64,000 bases of DNA from an uncultured bacterium (GCA_949284415.1 CASDVM010000029.1:1-64000), one strand, 5' to 3'; positions 41,800 to 50,323 are shown, counted from the first letter of the stretch. A program made the numbers and translations. The notes: generated by a model not told the origin, from the sequence alone.

Positions 41800-42438
41800 C
41801 TACATACTCCTGATAATTTTTATTATATCACACGGTGTATCAATAATAAAATCTGCACCTTCAAGATTTTTTCTGTCTCTAAAGCCCCAGGTTACGCCGA
41901 TACAAGGCAGACCTGCATTTTTTGCCGTCTGAACATCCACATCTGAATCCCCCGCATAAATTGTAGAATTTTTATCGGCGCCTAACTCTTTCATTGCCTT
42001 AAAAACTCCGTCAGGAGCGGGTTTTTTCGGAACATCATCAGACTGGCCTATTGCAGTATCTACCAAGTCTCCAAAATATTTTTTGCACAATTCTTTAACT
42101 GCTGAATCAAATTTGTTAGATACTACACCGATTTTTATCCCTTCAGCTTTTATATCCGACAGTATCTTTAAGATACCATCATACGGAGCTGTATGTCTGC
42201 ACATATTTTTTGAATAATTTTTTTTAAAAACACAAAGACATTCATCAATATTTTCACAATTTTCAGGAACAGCACATTCTATAAGTTTTCTGACACCGTT
42301 GCCGACAAAACACCTGATTTCTTCTAATGAGCGTTCGGGATACCCGAATTCTGAAAGTGCAAAATTTGTTGCAGCTTTCAAATCTTCAAGAGTGTTTAAT
42401 AAAGTTCCGTCTAAATCGAAAATAATTGTTTTTATCAT
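41800..42438 (-). CDS. HAD hydrolase, phosphoglycolate phosphatase-like
   Basis: A 212-residue HAD enzyme with a helical cap: motif I FDLDGTLLNT (D8, D10), motif II VVSN, motif III lysine in VPKKPAPDG, motif IV YAGDSDVDVQTAKNAG. The layout fits the Gph/PGPase group that removes 2-phosphoglycolate or related phosphates. Its stop abuts the DtxR-type start, indicating cotranscription. Confidence 0.88.
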   Translation of the reverse strand: MIKTIIFDLDGTLLNTLEDLKAATNFALSEFGYPERSLEEIRCFVGNGVRKLIECAVPENCENIDECLCVFKKNYSKNMCRHTAPYDGILKILSDIKAEGIKIGVVSNKFDSAVKELCKKYFGDLVDTAIGQSDDVPKKPAPDGVFKAMKELGADKNSTIYAGDSDVDVQTAKNAGLPCIGVTWGFRDRKNLEGADFIIDTPCDIIKIIRSM

Positions 42439-42824
42439 AAATAAATTTTATCACAGAAAAAGGCATTATAAATTCTCAATACTGCGATAAGGGTTTATTA
42501 GAGGGAAGGCATTTAACAGGATACTAAGTTACTATGGCAGTAAGACAGTAAGAAGTATCATTATATTGTTCCCTCTTCTATGGGAGAGGGTTAGTGAGAG
42601 GGTTTATTCAGAGGGCAAGAAGTCAGGGATGTCAAGAGATCAAGTTAGTATCGGTGCTGCGCACTAAAATAACTTCTGTAATCAGCTTGCCCTCTGCTCT
42701 TTCTGCCTCCCGAATTGTACCCCACCCCGGCCCTCCACTTTTGGTGAGGGAGTAATTTCGTCATGGCTAAAGCTTCACAACGGCATGTAAATTTTATGCA
42801 AAACACAATGTGTCGGTTTGAGCG
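42439..42824. other. Repeat-rich intergenic region
   Basis: 386 bp without a gene. It holds a hairpin CCCTCTtctatggGAGAGGG near 42571-42590, a repeat copy GGGCAAGAAGTCAGGGATGT continuing to TTAGTATC at 42613-42652, a partial inverted copy at 42685-42712, and a CCCTCCACTTTTGGTGAGGG hairpin near 42729-42748. These are dispersed elements also found inside the lipid cluster. No promoter is clear. Confidence 0.6.
42613..42652 (+). repeat. Dispersed GGCAAGA...TTAGTATC repeat, copy A
   Basis: About 40 bp of the degenerate form GGCAAGA-GTCAGGAAG-CAGGAGGTCAAGTTAGTATC. It is paired in inverted orientation with 42685-42712. The closest relative is the copy that forms the end of the MMPL gene (44933-44973), sharing an exact CAAGTTAGTATC end. 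Confidence 0.65.
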
Positions 42825-43730
42825 CTACGTTCCTAAAAAGTCATAAAAATGATAGAATTGCAGAGGATATTTTTTTGTTAAATCTTCAAGAAAGTTTATA
42901 TATTCGTTTTGCAGTTGTGTCAATTTTTCACGCCTTTTCGCGTCTGATACAAATTTTTTCAGACGGATTGCGTATTTTCCGTCCTTTTCTTTTGTGCAGA
43001 CAATAAAATAAACAGGCACCTCCATCATTAACGCAAATCTGAAGGCGCCTGCAGGGAAATTAGCTTCGTGTCCCAAAAATTTGCTTGAGAAAACTGTGTC
43101 GGAATTGTGAGCGGAAGTTCTGTCGCCTGCTATAAACATAATTTCGCCGTTATTAAGTCTTTCTTTTATATCGATAGATGTTGTCAAATCTATATTGTCA
43201 ACAGGGTAAACATTTATGGGATTATCAGGCGCAATTTCAGAAAGAAAATTTTTGAAAATTTTGCATTGATTAACCTCAAGAAACATATTTACTTTAATCC
43301 AGTCGATTTCGGTTCCTGATTTAAAAAATGTTCTCATTGCATTGATATTGCCAAGATGTGAGCATAAAAAGCACACGCCCTTTTTAGCAAAAAAATCTCT
43401 ATAGAGTGTCTGTTTATCGTTTTCATCTGCAAAATAAATGTTTTTAATCCCGAAATTATCTGTGAATATTTCCATTGTATCTGTTAAACTGCAGGAATAG
43501 TTTAAAAAATGTTTGAAAGATTGAATTATACTGCCGTTTCCTGATGCAATTTTTTGAAATTTTTGTGAACATTTTCGGATTTGCGGCGCTCCTATAAATG
43601 CAAAAAGTGTTACAAAAAATACGATAAATCGGACAGGTTTTCTGCCTGCAATTTTATATATATACCACAGGAGCATAAGTCTTGTATGACCTGCAGCCTG
43701 TTCTTTAACTTCGTACCATTTTAAACTCAT
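42825..43730 (-). CDS. LPLAT acyltransferase of lipid cluster (ApeD-like)
   Basis: A 301-residue lysophospholipid/lipid A-type acyltransferase with one N-terminal membrane helix (about 33-48). The H-x4-acid catalytic box reads HLGNIN (H125, N130), so the usual Asp/Glu is replaced by Asn. Later blocks IMFIAGDRT and LGHEANFPAGAFRFALMMEVPVYFI are the typical substrate-groove motifs. In aryl polyene clusters such enzymes attach the polyene acyl chain to a lipid anchor. It is the last gene of the cluster, 58 bp after the methyltransferase. Confidence 0.82.
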   Translation of the reverse strand: MSLKWYEVKEQAAGHTRLMLLWYIYKIAGRKPVRFIVFFVTLFAFIGAPQIRKCSQKFQKIASGNGSIIQSFKHFLNYSCSLTDTMEIFTDNFGIKNIYFADENDKQTLYRDFFAKKGVCFLCSHLGNINAMRTFFKSGTEIDWIKVNMFLEVNQCKIFKNFLSEIAPDNPINVYPVDNIDLTTSIDIKERLNNGEIMFIAGDRTSAHNSDTVFSSKFLGHEANFPAGAFRFALMMEVPVYFIVCTKEKDGKYAIRLKKFVSDAKRREKLTQLQNEYINFLEDLTKKYPLQFYHFYDFLGT

Positions 43731-43788
43731 TGAGAATATTATTACCTTTGCATTATTTTTTTATAGCCGATGATGTCCGTAATTAATC

Positions 43789-44838
43789 CTATTTTTTTAC
43801 CTCTAAGAGTGTATAATCGTGCACTCCGATATTTTCATGCTTTTTATGGAGATGAAGCCCTGCTTTTTCAACCATTTCCAGCATACGTTTTTCTGAATAC
43901 ATTTTGCTTTTGCCGTTTGCCATACATGTAAAATAAAGCGATATATGAACAAGCGAATATTGTGCGGCTTCAAAAAATTGTTTATCGATAAAAGGTTCGA
44001 GAATAAAGATTTTTGTATCATCAGTCATTGAATTTTTTATATTTATCAAAATATGAATAACCTGTTCCTCAGAAAAACAGTCAAGAAACTGACTCATAAA
44101 CACAGCGCCGGAAATCTTCGGCATAGGATTTTTAAGTACATCAACACCGTGAAATTTTAATCTTTCATTTTTTAGATGTTTTTTTGCTTCATCGATATTT
44201 TCGGGAAGATCAATCATATTGACCGTGCAATTACTATCAAACTCAAGACATGCTCGTTCAAATTTCCCTGTGTTACCGCCGATATCAAAAACTTGAGACG
44301 GGTTATTTTCAAAAATAATTTTCAAAACTTCATCAAAACATCTGTCAGAATAGAAATGATCAAATTCAAACCAGCTCTTTTTCATGTCGGAAGGCAGAAA
44401 ATGGAGCGCATTGTAAATTGTATCGTAACTTCCGATAAACTTTCTGCATCCAAGAGGCTCTGATGATTCAAAAGAATTTGCAAGCTCTGAAGCTCCTAGA
44501 TAGCATACATCTTTGACAAAATTGAAATTGACTTTTGTCATTTCATTATTTAAAAACGCAGATGCCACAAGGGAATTTGTGTATTTATCCTCCGTTTTAA
44601 TCACAAGCCCTGCTGCACATGCAGCCTCAAGCAGTGTTTCTGCCGTATATTTTGATACTTTACGGTTTTCAATAATTTGATCAACCGTTGACGGGTTTTC
44701 TTCCAAAAATTCCAAAATACCGAATTTCAGCATTGCATTAACGGCCTGAAAAGTCAGAGGGGCAAAGGCTATTTTCTGTGCGTCAGCCAGCGCCTTTACC
44801 TGTGGCGATATATGTTTTTTTATTCTTCTGTATTTCAT
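43789..44838 (-). CDS. SAM-dependent O-methyltransferase of lipid cluster
   Basis: A 349-residue class I methyltransferase of the Methyltransf_2/hydroxyneurosporene type: an N-terminal dimerisation/winged-helix region (LTFQAVNAMLKFGILEFLEEN) and a Rossmann domain with VFDIGGNTGKFE (SAM loop, about 188-199) and VNMIDLPE. Such enzymes methylate the aryl head-group hydroxyl in aryl polyene pathways. It follows the MMPL gene by 97 bp, a gap filled by a repeat. Confidence 0.82.
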   Translation of the reverse strand: MKYRRIKKHISPQVKALADAQKIAFAPLTFQAVNAMLKFGILEFLEENPSTVDQIIENRKVSKYTAETLLEAACAAGLVIKTEDKYTNSLVASAFLNNEMTKVNFNFVKDVCYLGASELANSFESSEPLGCRKFIGSYDTIYNALHFLPSDMKKSWFEFDHFYSDRCFDEVLKIIFENNPSQVFDIGGNTGKFERACLEFDSNCTVNMIDLPENIDEAKKHLKNERLKFHGVDVLKNPMPKISGAVFMSQFLDCFSEEQVIHILINIKNSMTDDTKIFILEPFIDKQFFEAAQYSLVHISLYFTCMANGKSKMYSEKRMLEMVEKAGLHLHKKHENIGVHDYTLLEVKK

Positions 44839-44853
44839 TTTTTATCCTCATAT

Positions 44854-44973
44854 TAGAAGTCAGGAAGTCAAGAAGGCAAGCTCATTTCATTAAAGATGGG
44901 TTGGTAGAATTTTCAAAGTCTTATTACTAATGATACTAACTTGACCTCCTGGCTTCCTGCCCTCTTGCCTTCC
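44854..44973. repeat. Inverted pair of the dispersed repeat (copies at MMPL 3' end)
   Basis: AGAAGTCAGGAAGTCAAGAA (from 44854) and its degenerate inverse at 44933-44973 flank about 50 bp. The right copy supplies the last 12 codons (KARGQEARRSS) and the stop of the MMPL gene. The pair could fold into a hairpin that ends or stabilises the transcript. Confidence 0.65.
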
Positions 44974-47155
44974 CTATTAATATTAAACTAAAAATATACG
45001 AGCTTACAAGTCCCAGTGCAAGGACTGTGCCGAGCGAACTTATCAGCTTAAATCCCGCAAACCCCAGAAGTGCAAATGAAAATACAGTTGTCAAACACGA
45101 CATTAAAACGGCATCGGCAGATTTTTTGTTCCCGCCGAATCTGAATACCGAATAATCAAGTCCGAAGCCGATTATCAAAAATATTGCAAGCAGATGGAAA
45201 AGGTTTATCGGACAGTTAAAAAGTCCGAGCATCCCGAATACAAATAAAACAGCACAAATTGAGGGAGAAATTATTTTTAACGCGGATTTGAAATCGTAGA
45301 TTTTTGCTAAAAGAAGATATAAAAATACAAAAATCGGCAAAAGCAGGCTCAAACATATTATTCTGCATTTTCTAAGCTGCGATGATATGTCTTTTTGGAG
45401 AGATATTAAACGTGTTCCGTTGATTGAAGCGCCTTCATAATCATTTAAAACCATTATTGAAGTATTTTTATCAATTAAAAAATTCTTTTTTAAAAGATCA
45501 AAATTATTGTTCAGGGTTAAAAATTCTCTGTCATTTTTTTCTTTAATCAGTTTAATTCTCTGTGATTCGGGCAAGAATACCGCATATTCCTCGATTTTGT
45601 CTTTGTAAAGCTGTTTTCTTAAATACTGATTTGATTTCTGGCGTTTAACAGACGGAATATAACGGCTCAATGCCTGATAAGTAACATTTTCACTCTCAAG
45701 CTTATCTGAAATTGCTTCTTCTTTTTCTAAGATATCTTGAAGATTTTGTCCCTTAACAACAAAAAATGAAATGTCGCTGCCGGTTCCTGCAAGTTCTTCG
45801 AAAAGTTTTTCCGCATTAACAAGAAATTTTGGCGGAACGTACATGTTTTTTATATTGTCGTCAAAGTTTATGCGGGAAAATGCAAAGATAAGGATTATAC
45901 AAGCAATTACGGGTATAATAAACTTGTTGGGAGGGTTAATTTTTTTAAATATTGAAACAAAACATTCAACCATTTTCCGTAATCGCTCTGCCTTCCTGTC
46001 ATCCTGCCTTTTTGCCTTCTTAAATATATAAGGATAAAAAAGAACAACGATTGAATATACGGTTACAAGTCCTGTTATCGTAAATACCGAAATTTGTTTT
46101 AAAAGTATGAAATTAGCAAATAAAAGAACGGTAAAAGCGCCGACAGTTGTTAAAAGACTGACCGAAAGGCTTTTAAAAATTTCTTTTAAAGCATCTTGTC
46201 CTGACTTGTTCGATTGAAGTGATACAAAATAATGAAGCGAATAGTCGACACAAATTCCGATTAGTGTTGTTGAAAATACAAAAGTCAAAATATGTATATC
46301 TTTGAATATTAAAGATACCATGCTCCAGCCCGCGAAAATTCCCGCCCCAATGCTGACGGAAATCGGGATTAAAGGAATAATTGAGCCGAAATAAAAATAC
46401 ACAAGGCATATTATAAAAATAATCGAAAGAATGCTTATCAGATTAATTTCAAAAATGGAATGACTGCTTGCAAAATAAGAGTGCACAGGAGCACCTGAAA
46501 GATAAACATTTGTACCGTCTTTTGAAAATTCTTTTTGAATTGCCGTAAGTTTTTTAACCTCATCATTTAGAACAGAAGGCGACAGAGCAATTTCGCTGTC
46601 AACATTCAGCATAATCAAACTGTAGTATTTTTTGTTAAATTGCACGGGAGAAAAATTTGAAACCTCTTTGCTATCCGAAAGCCCCATCACAAAATCAGTC
46701 AACAAAAGAAAAGGATCTTCTTCTATTGATCCTATCGGCGGCATAATAGGATTATACAGAGCTTCCAGTCCTTTTTCTTCAACAACATCGTACTGTTTGT
46801 TTATTAAAAGCCTACGCATTTCGGGAGAAAGCAGATTGTTATGGTATTTTTCATAATCCGACAAAACGCCTGTAATATTTACATCTGATGTATAAAAAAC
46901 GTTTTTATCGAGTTTTGCATATATGGTTTTTGCAATTTCTTCCGACTTTTCGGGACTTTCATTTTCAATTATAACGTTAATTCTTGCGGAAAATTTACTG
47001 CTCAAGTCTACAAGAATATTATCTTCCGTTGAGGAAAATACTGCTTTCAGAATATTTGTTTCTGTATTTGCAGGTCTTAAAAACACCAGAACCCCGATGG
47101 TTACAAGCATTAACATAAAAAATATTCTTAAAATATTAATTAATTTGCTGTGCAT
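44936..47155 (-). CDS. MMPL/RND-type exporter of lipid cluster (ApeM-like)
   Basis: A 739-residue RND-superfamily lipid exporter with two repeats, each one membrane helix, a large periplasmic loop and five helices (second half begins near 415). The sterol-sensing-like TM blocks TLIGICVDYSLHYF and LIIGFGLDYSVFRF contain the intramembrane aspartates of proton-driven MMPL pumps. In aryl polyene loci this protein moves the lipid outward together with the LolA-like carrier. Its start overlaps the LolA gene by 16 bp. A dispersed repeat encodes KKAKRQDDRKAERLRK in the central loop and another writes the C-terminus. Confidence 0.9.
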   Translation of the reverse strand: MHSKLINILRIFFMLMLVTIGVLVFLRPANTETNILKAVFSSTEDNILVDLSSKFSARINVIIENESPEKSEEIAKTIYAKLDKNVFYTSDVNITGVLSDYEKYHNNLLSPEMRRLLINKQYDVVEEKGLEALYNPIMPPIGSIEEDPFLLLTDFVMGLSDSKEVSNFSPVQFNKKYYSLIMLNVDSEIALSPSVLNDEVKKLTAIQKEFSKDGTNVYLSGAPVHSYFASSHSIFEINLISILSIIFIICLVYFYFGSIIPLIPISVSIGAGIFAGWSMVSLIFKDIHILTFVFSTTLIGICVDYSLHYFVSLQSNKSGQDALKEIFKSLSVSLLTTVGAFTVLLFANFILLKQISVFTITGLVTVYSIVVLFYPYIFKKAKRQDDRKAERLRKMVECFVSIFKKINPPNKFIIPVIACIILIFAFSRINFDDNIKNMYVPPKFLVNAEKLFEELAGTGSDISFFVVKGQNLQDILEKEEAISDKLESENVTYQALSRYIPSVKRQKSNQYLRKQLYKDKIEEYAVFLPESQRIKLIKEKNDREFLTLNNNFDLLKKNFLIDKNTSIMVLNDYEGASINGTRLISLQKDISSQLRKCRIICLSLLLPIFVFLYLLLAKIYDFKSALKIISPSICAVLFVFGMLGLFNCPINLFHLLAIFLIIGFGLDYSVFRFGGNKKSADAVLMSCLTTVFSFALLGFAGFKLISSLGTVLALGLVSSYIFSLILIGKARGQEARRSS
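45989..46022 (-). repeat. Dispersed repeat inserted in frame in MMPL gene, copy D
   Basis: Read leftward, AAGAAGGCAAAAAGGCAGGA continues into TGACAGGAAGGCAG, a degenerate copy of the cluster repeat. It encodes a highly charged segment in the cytoplasmic loop between the two halves of the exporter, where extra residues are tolerated. The frame is kept. Confidence 0.6.
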
Positions 47156-47664
47156 TTAAAAGAAATATCCGTAATTCCGTTTTTTACCATATCAATTTTT
47201 ATATTATCAATATCTGTTTTGCCTTTAATGATAATATTATTAAGCTGTGAAGAAACCGCGGAACCTTTTTTAGGTTTCAGTCCGACAATCCATTTTTCAT
47301 TTTCGTTTTTGTAATACAGATTGAAATTTTTATCTAAATAGGCGTAATTTTTATTTGAAATAGCAACAATTACATCATTCATCTGTCTGTTTTGAGATGA
47401 TGTATAAGAGACAGTGGATTTTATCGGGTATAAAGTTTCAAAAATTGCGCCTTTATCTTTGATAAATTTAAAATTTCCGCCGGATTTTAAAACCGTTGAG
47501 CTTATATATTTTTCCTGCTCAAATTTGCAGGATGCGTTTTTCAATTCAGGCATCAGTTTAGAAATTTCTTTGCTTGTTGACGGATGATTAAAAATATCGT
47601 CAGATGCAAGGCATAAGTTTACTCCTGCTAAAATTAAAATTGTAAGAACTAAAATTTTATGCAT
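47140..47664 (-). CDS. LolA-like outer-membrane carrier protein (ApeL-like)
   Basis: 174 residues from the ATG at 47664, which gives a signal peptide (MHKILVLTILILAGVNLCLA). The mature part has the LolA half-barrel pattern: LKNASCKFEQEKYISSTVLKSGGNFKFIKDKGAIFETLYP, then LKPKKGSAVSSQLNNIIIKG. In aryl polyene loci such a periplasmic carrier ferries the lipid to the outer membrane. It overlaps the thioesterase gene by 8 bp and the exporter by 16 bp. Confidence 0.82.
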   Translation of the reverse strand: MHKILVLTILILAGVNLCLASDDIFNHPSTSKEISKLMPELKNASCKFEQEKYISSTVLKSGGNFKFIKDKGAIFETLYPIKSTVSYTSSQNRQMNDVIVAISNKNYAYLDKNFNLYYKNENEKWIVGLKPKKGSAVSSQLNNIIIKGKTDIDNIKIDMVKNGITDISFKCTAN

Positions 47665-48070
47665 ACTCCTCCAGTTTTTCAACAAATTTTTTCGGTGCAC
47701 TGTAGATACTTTCGCCTGTTTTGGAATCAATACATATCTGCATGCTTTTTGCTTTAAAAAGTTTTTCGCCTGTTTCATTATCAAAAATATCGTATTTTAT
47801 ATACAAAGCAGGTTCATATTCGGTTATTTCCGTTATAATTTTGAGTTTCTGCCCGAATTTTGCAGACTTTATAAATTTCAATTCCATAGTCGCAACAGGA
47901 TAAGCAATCCCCTCATTCATCATATCCAGATACGTATAGCCGACTTTGGACAGAAGATCACATCTTGCAATTTCGAGATATTTTACATAATTCCCGTGCC
48001 ATACAACCTTCATTGAATCAGCGTCATAAAAAGGCACATCCAGTATCATTTCTGCCGAAATCTTTTTCAT
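47657..48070 (-). CDS. 4HBT-type acyl thioesterase (ApeK-like)
   Basis: A 137-residue hotdog thioesterase from the ATG at 48070, 7 bp after the ligase/dehydratase stop; the longer frame overlaps that gene and is rejected. The active-site block is VPFYDADSMKVVWHGNYVKYLEIARC, as in YbgC and 4-hydroxybenzoyl-CoA thioesterases (aspartate in FYDAD). It could release acyl chains from the cluster's carrier proteins or edit misloaded ones. Confidence 0.88.
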   Translation of the reverse strand: MKKISAEMILDVPFYDADSMKVVWHGNYVKYLEIARCDLLSKVGYTYLDMMNEGIAYPVATMELKFIKSAKFGQKLKIITEITEYEPALYIKYDIFDNETGEKLFKAKSMQICIDSKTGESIYSAPKKFVEKLEEYA

Positions 48071-48077
48071 AGTATTA

Positions 48078-49340
48078 TTATAAAACAAAAGTGCCGGAAG
48101 AAAAAATTTTATCACCTTTTGTAAATTTATAATCAATTGAAGTTTCCGATTTTTTCAGGTACAGGCTTACTTTTTCACCGGGTTTGATGATAGATGAAAA
48201 TTTAACCTTCTTAACTTTTTGCGGCACAAAATCGAGATTAAACCCGTCTTTTATAAATTCTTTTACGAAAAATAATTGTACAACTCCCGGTAAAATCGGA
48301 AAATTTGTGAAATGTCCCCTAAAGAAATTACTTCCACGCGGAAAAATTAAATCGAATTTTGCATCTGTACTGTTTACTAAATAATCAATAACATAAGGAT
48401 AAGTTATATTGGTATTAAAAATTTCTTTTATTCTTTTTCCGTTAATTTTTCCACGTTCATTTACAGGCAGGTCAAACAAAAACCGCCATTTTTTGCAGCG
48501 TGCCGCTGCACCCGCCATATTAGATTTTATAGTTTTTACAATTTTAAATTTTCCGTTTTTTTCTAAAATTTGTCTGCCTTTTTCATTCAATACAACTGCC
48601 GCACAAAGTCTGTCATTTAACTTCAGGCAATATGACTTTTCAATTAAATCAGATGAATTTAAATCATTTTCAACTTCCGCTAAAGAAATGCGTTTTTCCT
48701 GAATTTTTACAATCCTGTCAAGGCGCCCTTTGATTTTAAAACCTTTATCAAAAAATTCAAGCTCATCATCTAAAACAATTTCAGGTTCGTCAAAATATTT
48801 TGATTTTACTATAATTTTATCGCTCTTAACTTCCATACGGACGTTATCAAATGGTTTTAAAAGGCTGTTATGAGATTGCCTGTACGCAATTACACCGGCT
48901 TCCGAGCTGCCGTAAATTTCCGTAACACCTTCAGATATTCCTTCAAGATATTCAAAAACTCTGTCATTAAGTGTTGCTCCGGCACTCAGTATCATTAGAG
49001 GTTTATTTTTAAATTTGAATTCATATTTTGCAAGTTTTTCAAGAAAAGACGGCGTTGATACAAAAACAAATTTTTCGTAATCTTTTATATCTTCCGGATA
49101 AAAAACTCTTTCACGGTCCACTTTGCATCCTGCAGCTTCCGGAAGCGTAACGGTAAATGTCATACCGTACATATGTTCGGGACTTACTGTTGATACGATA
49201 ACAGTATCAGAGGGAAATTTGAAAAATTCAGCCATATCACTGGCTTCTGTAAGAAGCGCTTCATAACTTTTTTTAACGGTTTTTGGCTCTCCGCTTGAAC
49301 CTGATGTTTGGAATATAAAAGGTTTTTTACTATCTTGCAT
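48078..49340 (-). CDS. Fused AMP-ligase and hotdog dehydratase (ApeH-ApeI-like)
   Basis: A 420-residue fusion. Residues 1-310 are an acyl/aryl-AMP ligase: FQTSGSSGEPKTVKKS (P-loop), TEIYGSSEAGVIAYR (A5) and FKIKGRLDRIVKIQEKRISLAEVE (A7/A8). Residues about 325-420 are a FabZ/ApeI-like hotdog with FFRGHFTNFPILPGVVQLFFVKEF. The ligase would load an aromatic or fatty acid on the carrier protein, and the hotdog would dehydrate beta-hydroxyacyl intermediates. Separate genes encode these in many aryl polyene loci. The start overlaps the COG4648 gene's stop by 11 bp. Confidence 0.88.
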   Translation of the reverse strand: MQDSKKPFIFQTSGSSGEPKTVKKSYEALLTEASDMAEFFKFPSDTVIVSTVSPEHMYGMTFTVTLPEAAGCKVDRERVFYPEDIKDYEKFVFVSTPSFLEKLAKYEFKFKNKPLMILSAGATLNDRVFEYLEGISEGVTEIYGSSEAGVIAYRQSHNSLLKPFDNVRMEVKSDKIIVKSKYFDEPEIVLDDELEFFDKGFKIKGRLDRIVKIQEKRISLAEVENDLNSSDLIEKSYCLKLNDRLCAAVVLNEKGRQILEKNGKFKIVKTIKSNMAGAAARCKKWRFLFDLPVNERGKINGKRIKEIFNTNITYPYVIDYLVNSTDAKFDLIFPRGSNFFRGHFTNFPILPGVVQLFFVKEFIKDGFNLDFVPQKVKKVKFSSIIKPGEKVSLYLKKSETSIDYKFTKGDKIFSSGTFVL

Positions 49341-49770
49341 GTTTTTTGTGCCTTGCTCTCAAAATAATTCTTACAATATATTCTACCCCGAACATCATCC
49401 CTAGCGCAATATATGAAATACAGGCGTTATACAATTCCCAGATTTTTGCTGACATAAAAACGGTTGCTATTGAGATTGAAAGATTTATAAATAAAAAAAC
49501 ACACCAGACATAAGTCAAATTTCGTGTGTAATTCCTCGTAAAATCATCCAGCACTCCGCCTTCCATTTTTTTTGCGAATTTTTGAATAACCGTTTCCCTG
49601 CAAAACAAAGATGCAAAAAAGACACAGAAAATAAATGAATTAACTATAACAGGATAAAATTTTAACACATAAACCTTGCTGAAATGGAAAAGCAAAACAA
49701 TACATAAAGTACCTGTAAACGGCAGTAAAGGTTTAAGTTTTTTTATAAAAACGGCTTGCCCTCCTGACAT
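49330..49770 (-). CDS. COG4648-like membrane protein (ApeG-like)
   Basis: 146 residues with three or four membrane helices. The signature FTRNLTYVWCVFLFINLSISIATVF matches the COG4648 proteins found only next to aryl polyene and related polyketide loci; their role is unknown. The ATG at 49770 and the first five codons fall inside a copy of the dispersed repeat (49757-49785), so the start may have been created by the repeat. Confidence 0.82.
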   Translation of the reverse strand: MSGGQAVFIKKLKPLLPFTGTLCIVLLFHFSKVYVLKFYPVIVNSFIFCVFFASLFCRETVIQKFAKKMEGGVLDDFTRNYTRNLTYVWCVFLFINLSISIATVFMSAKIWELYNACISYIALGMMFGVEYIVRIILRARHKKHAR

Positions 49771-49785
49771 CTTGCCTTCCGTTCC
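49757..49785 (-). repeat. Dispersed repeat over gene start, copy C
   Basis: Read leftward, GGAAGGCAAGATGTCAGGAG is followed by GGCAAGCC. The repeat contains the start codon of the COG4648 gene and lies in the 21-bp gap after the first carrier-protein gene. Confidence 0.6.
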
Positions 49786-49791
49786 GCTGTT

Positions 49792-50040
49792 TTAAACCAG
49801 TTTTTCAACAGCTGTAACAACATCATCCAGCGTTTTTATCTGTTTAAAATTTTCGGGCGGAATTTTTTGTCCCGTAAATTCCTGCAGTTTTACGGCCAGA
49901 TCAACGGCATCAATACTGTCAAGTTCCAAATCTTCAAACAAATTTGCATCAGGCACAAGTTTGTCAGGCTCGATTTCAAAATCATCAGCCAGAATACTTT
50001 TTAACTTATCAAAGATTTCATCTTTTGTGTATTTTGCCAC
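49792..50040 (-). CDS. Acyl carrier protein (second of cluster)
   Basis: An 82-residue ACP. The phosphopantetheine attachment serine lies in DLELDSIDAVDL. The sequence has the normal four-helix pattern and acidic face. It starts 16 bp after the first ACP gene. Tandem, unlike ACPs are a hallmark of aryl polyene loci (ApeE/ApeF). Confidence 0.95.
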   Translation of the reverse strand: MAKYTKDEIFDKLKSILADDFEIEPDKLVPDANLFEDLELDSIDAVDLAVKLQEFTGQKIPPENFKQIKTLDDVVTAVEKLV

Positions 50041-50056
50041 TTATGCCAATCCTTTT

Positions 50057-50323
50057 TTATTTTTGTTCAGAGCTCTTGCAGCTCCTGATATAGTCAGCTA
50101 TAGTCTTAACAGAGTAGAAATGTTTTTTATTTTCTTCTTTGTCTTCGCTTAAATCAATATGATATTTTTTCTTCAAAGCCATACCGAGTTCTAAAGCATC
50201 GATACTGTCTAAGCCGAGTCCGCTGATAAATAACGGCTCATCATCTTTTATATCATCGGTTGTTATGTCCTCTAATTCAAGCGATTCAATGATTAAAGTT
50301 TTAATTTCTTTTTCCAGACACAT
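50057..50323 (-). CDS. Acyl carrier protein (first of cluster)
   Basis: An 88-residue ACP with the attachment serine in GLGLDSIDALEL and a longer acidic loop (DLSEDKEENKKH). It is the first cluster gene proper, 52 bp after the TIGR02757 gene. Its sequence differs clearly from the second ACP, suggesting separate roles for starter and extender loading. Confidence 0.94.
   Translation of the reverse strand: MCLEKEIKTLIIESLELEDITTDDIKDDEPLFISGLGLDSIDALELGMALKKKYHIDLSEDKEENKKHFYSVKTIADYIRSCKSSEQK

Noticed and set aside
47664-47784. Longer start for the LolA-like protein
   Set aside because: The extension would bury the signal peptide and overlaps the thioesterase gene by 128 bp.
47657-48136. Longer start for the thioesterase
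   Set aside because: The extra 22 residues are hydrophobic read-through of the upstream gene's end; the ATG at 48070 fits spacing and the family's N-terminus.
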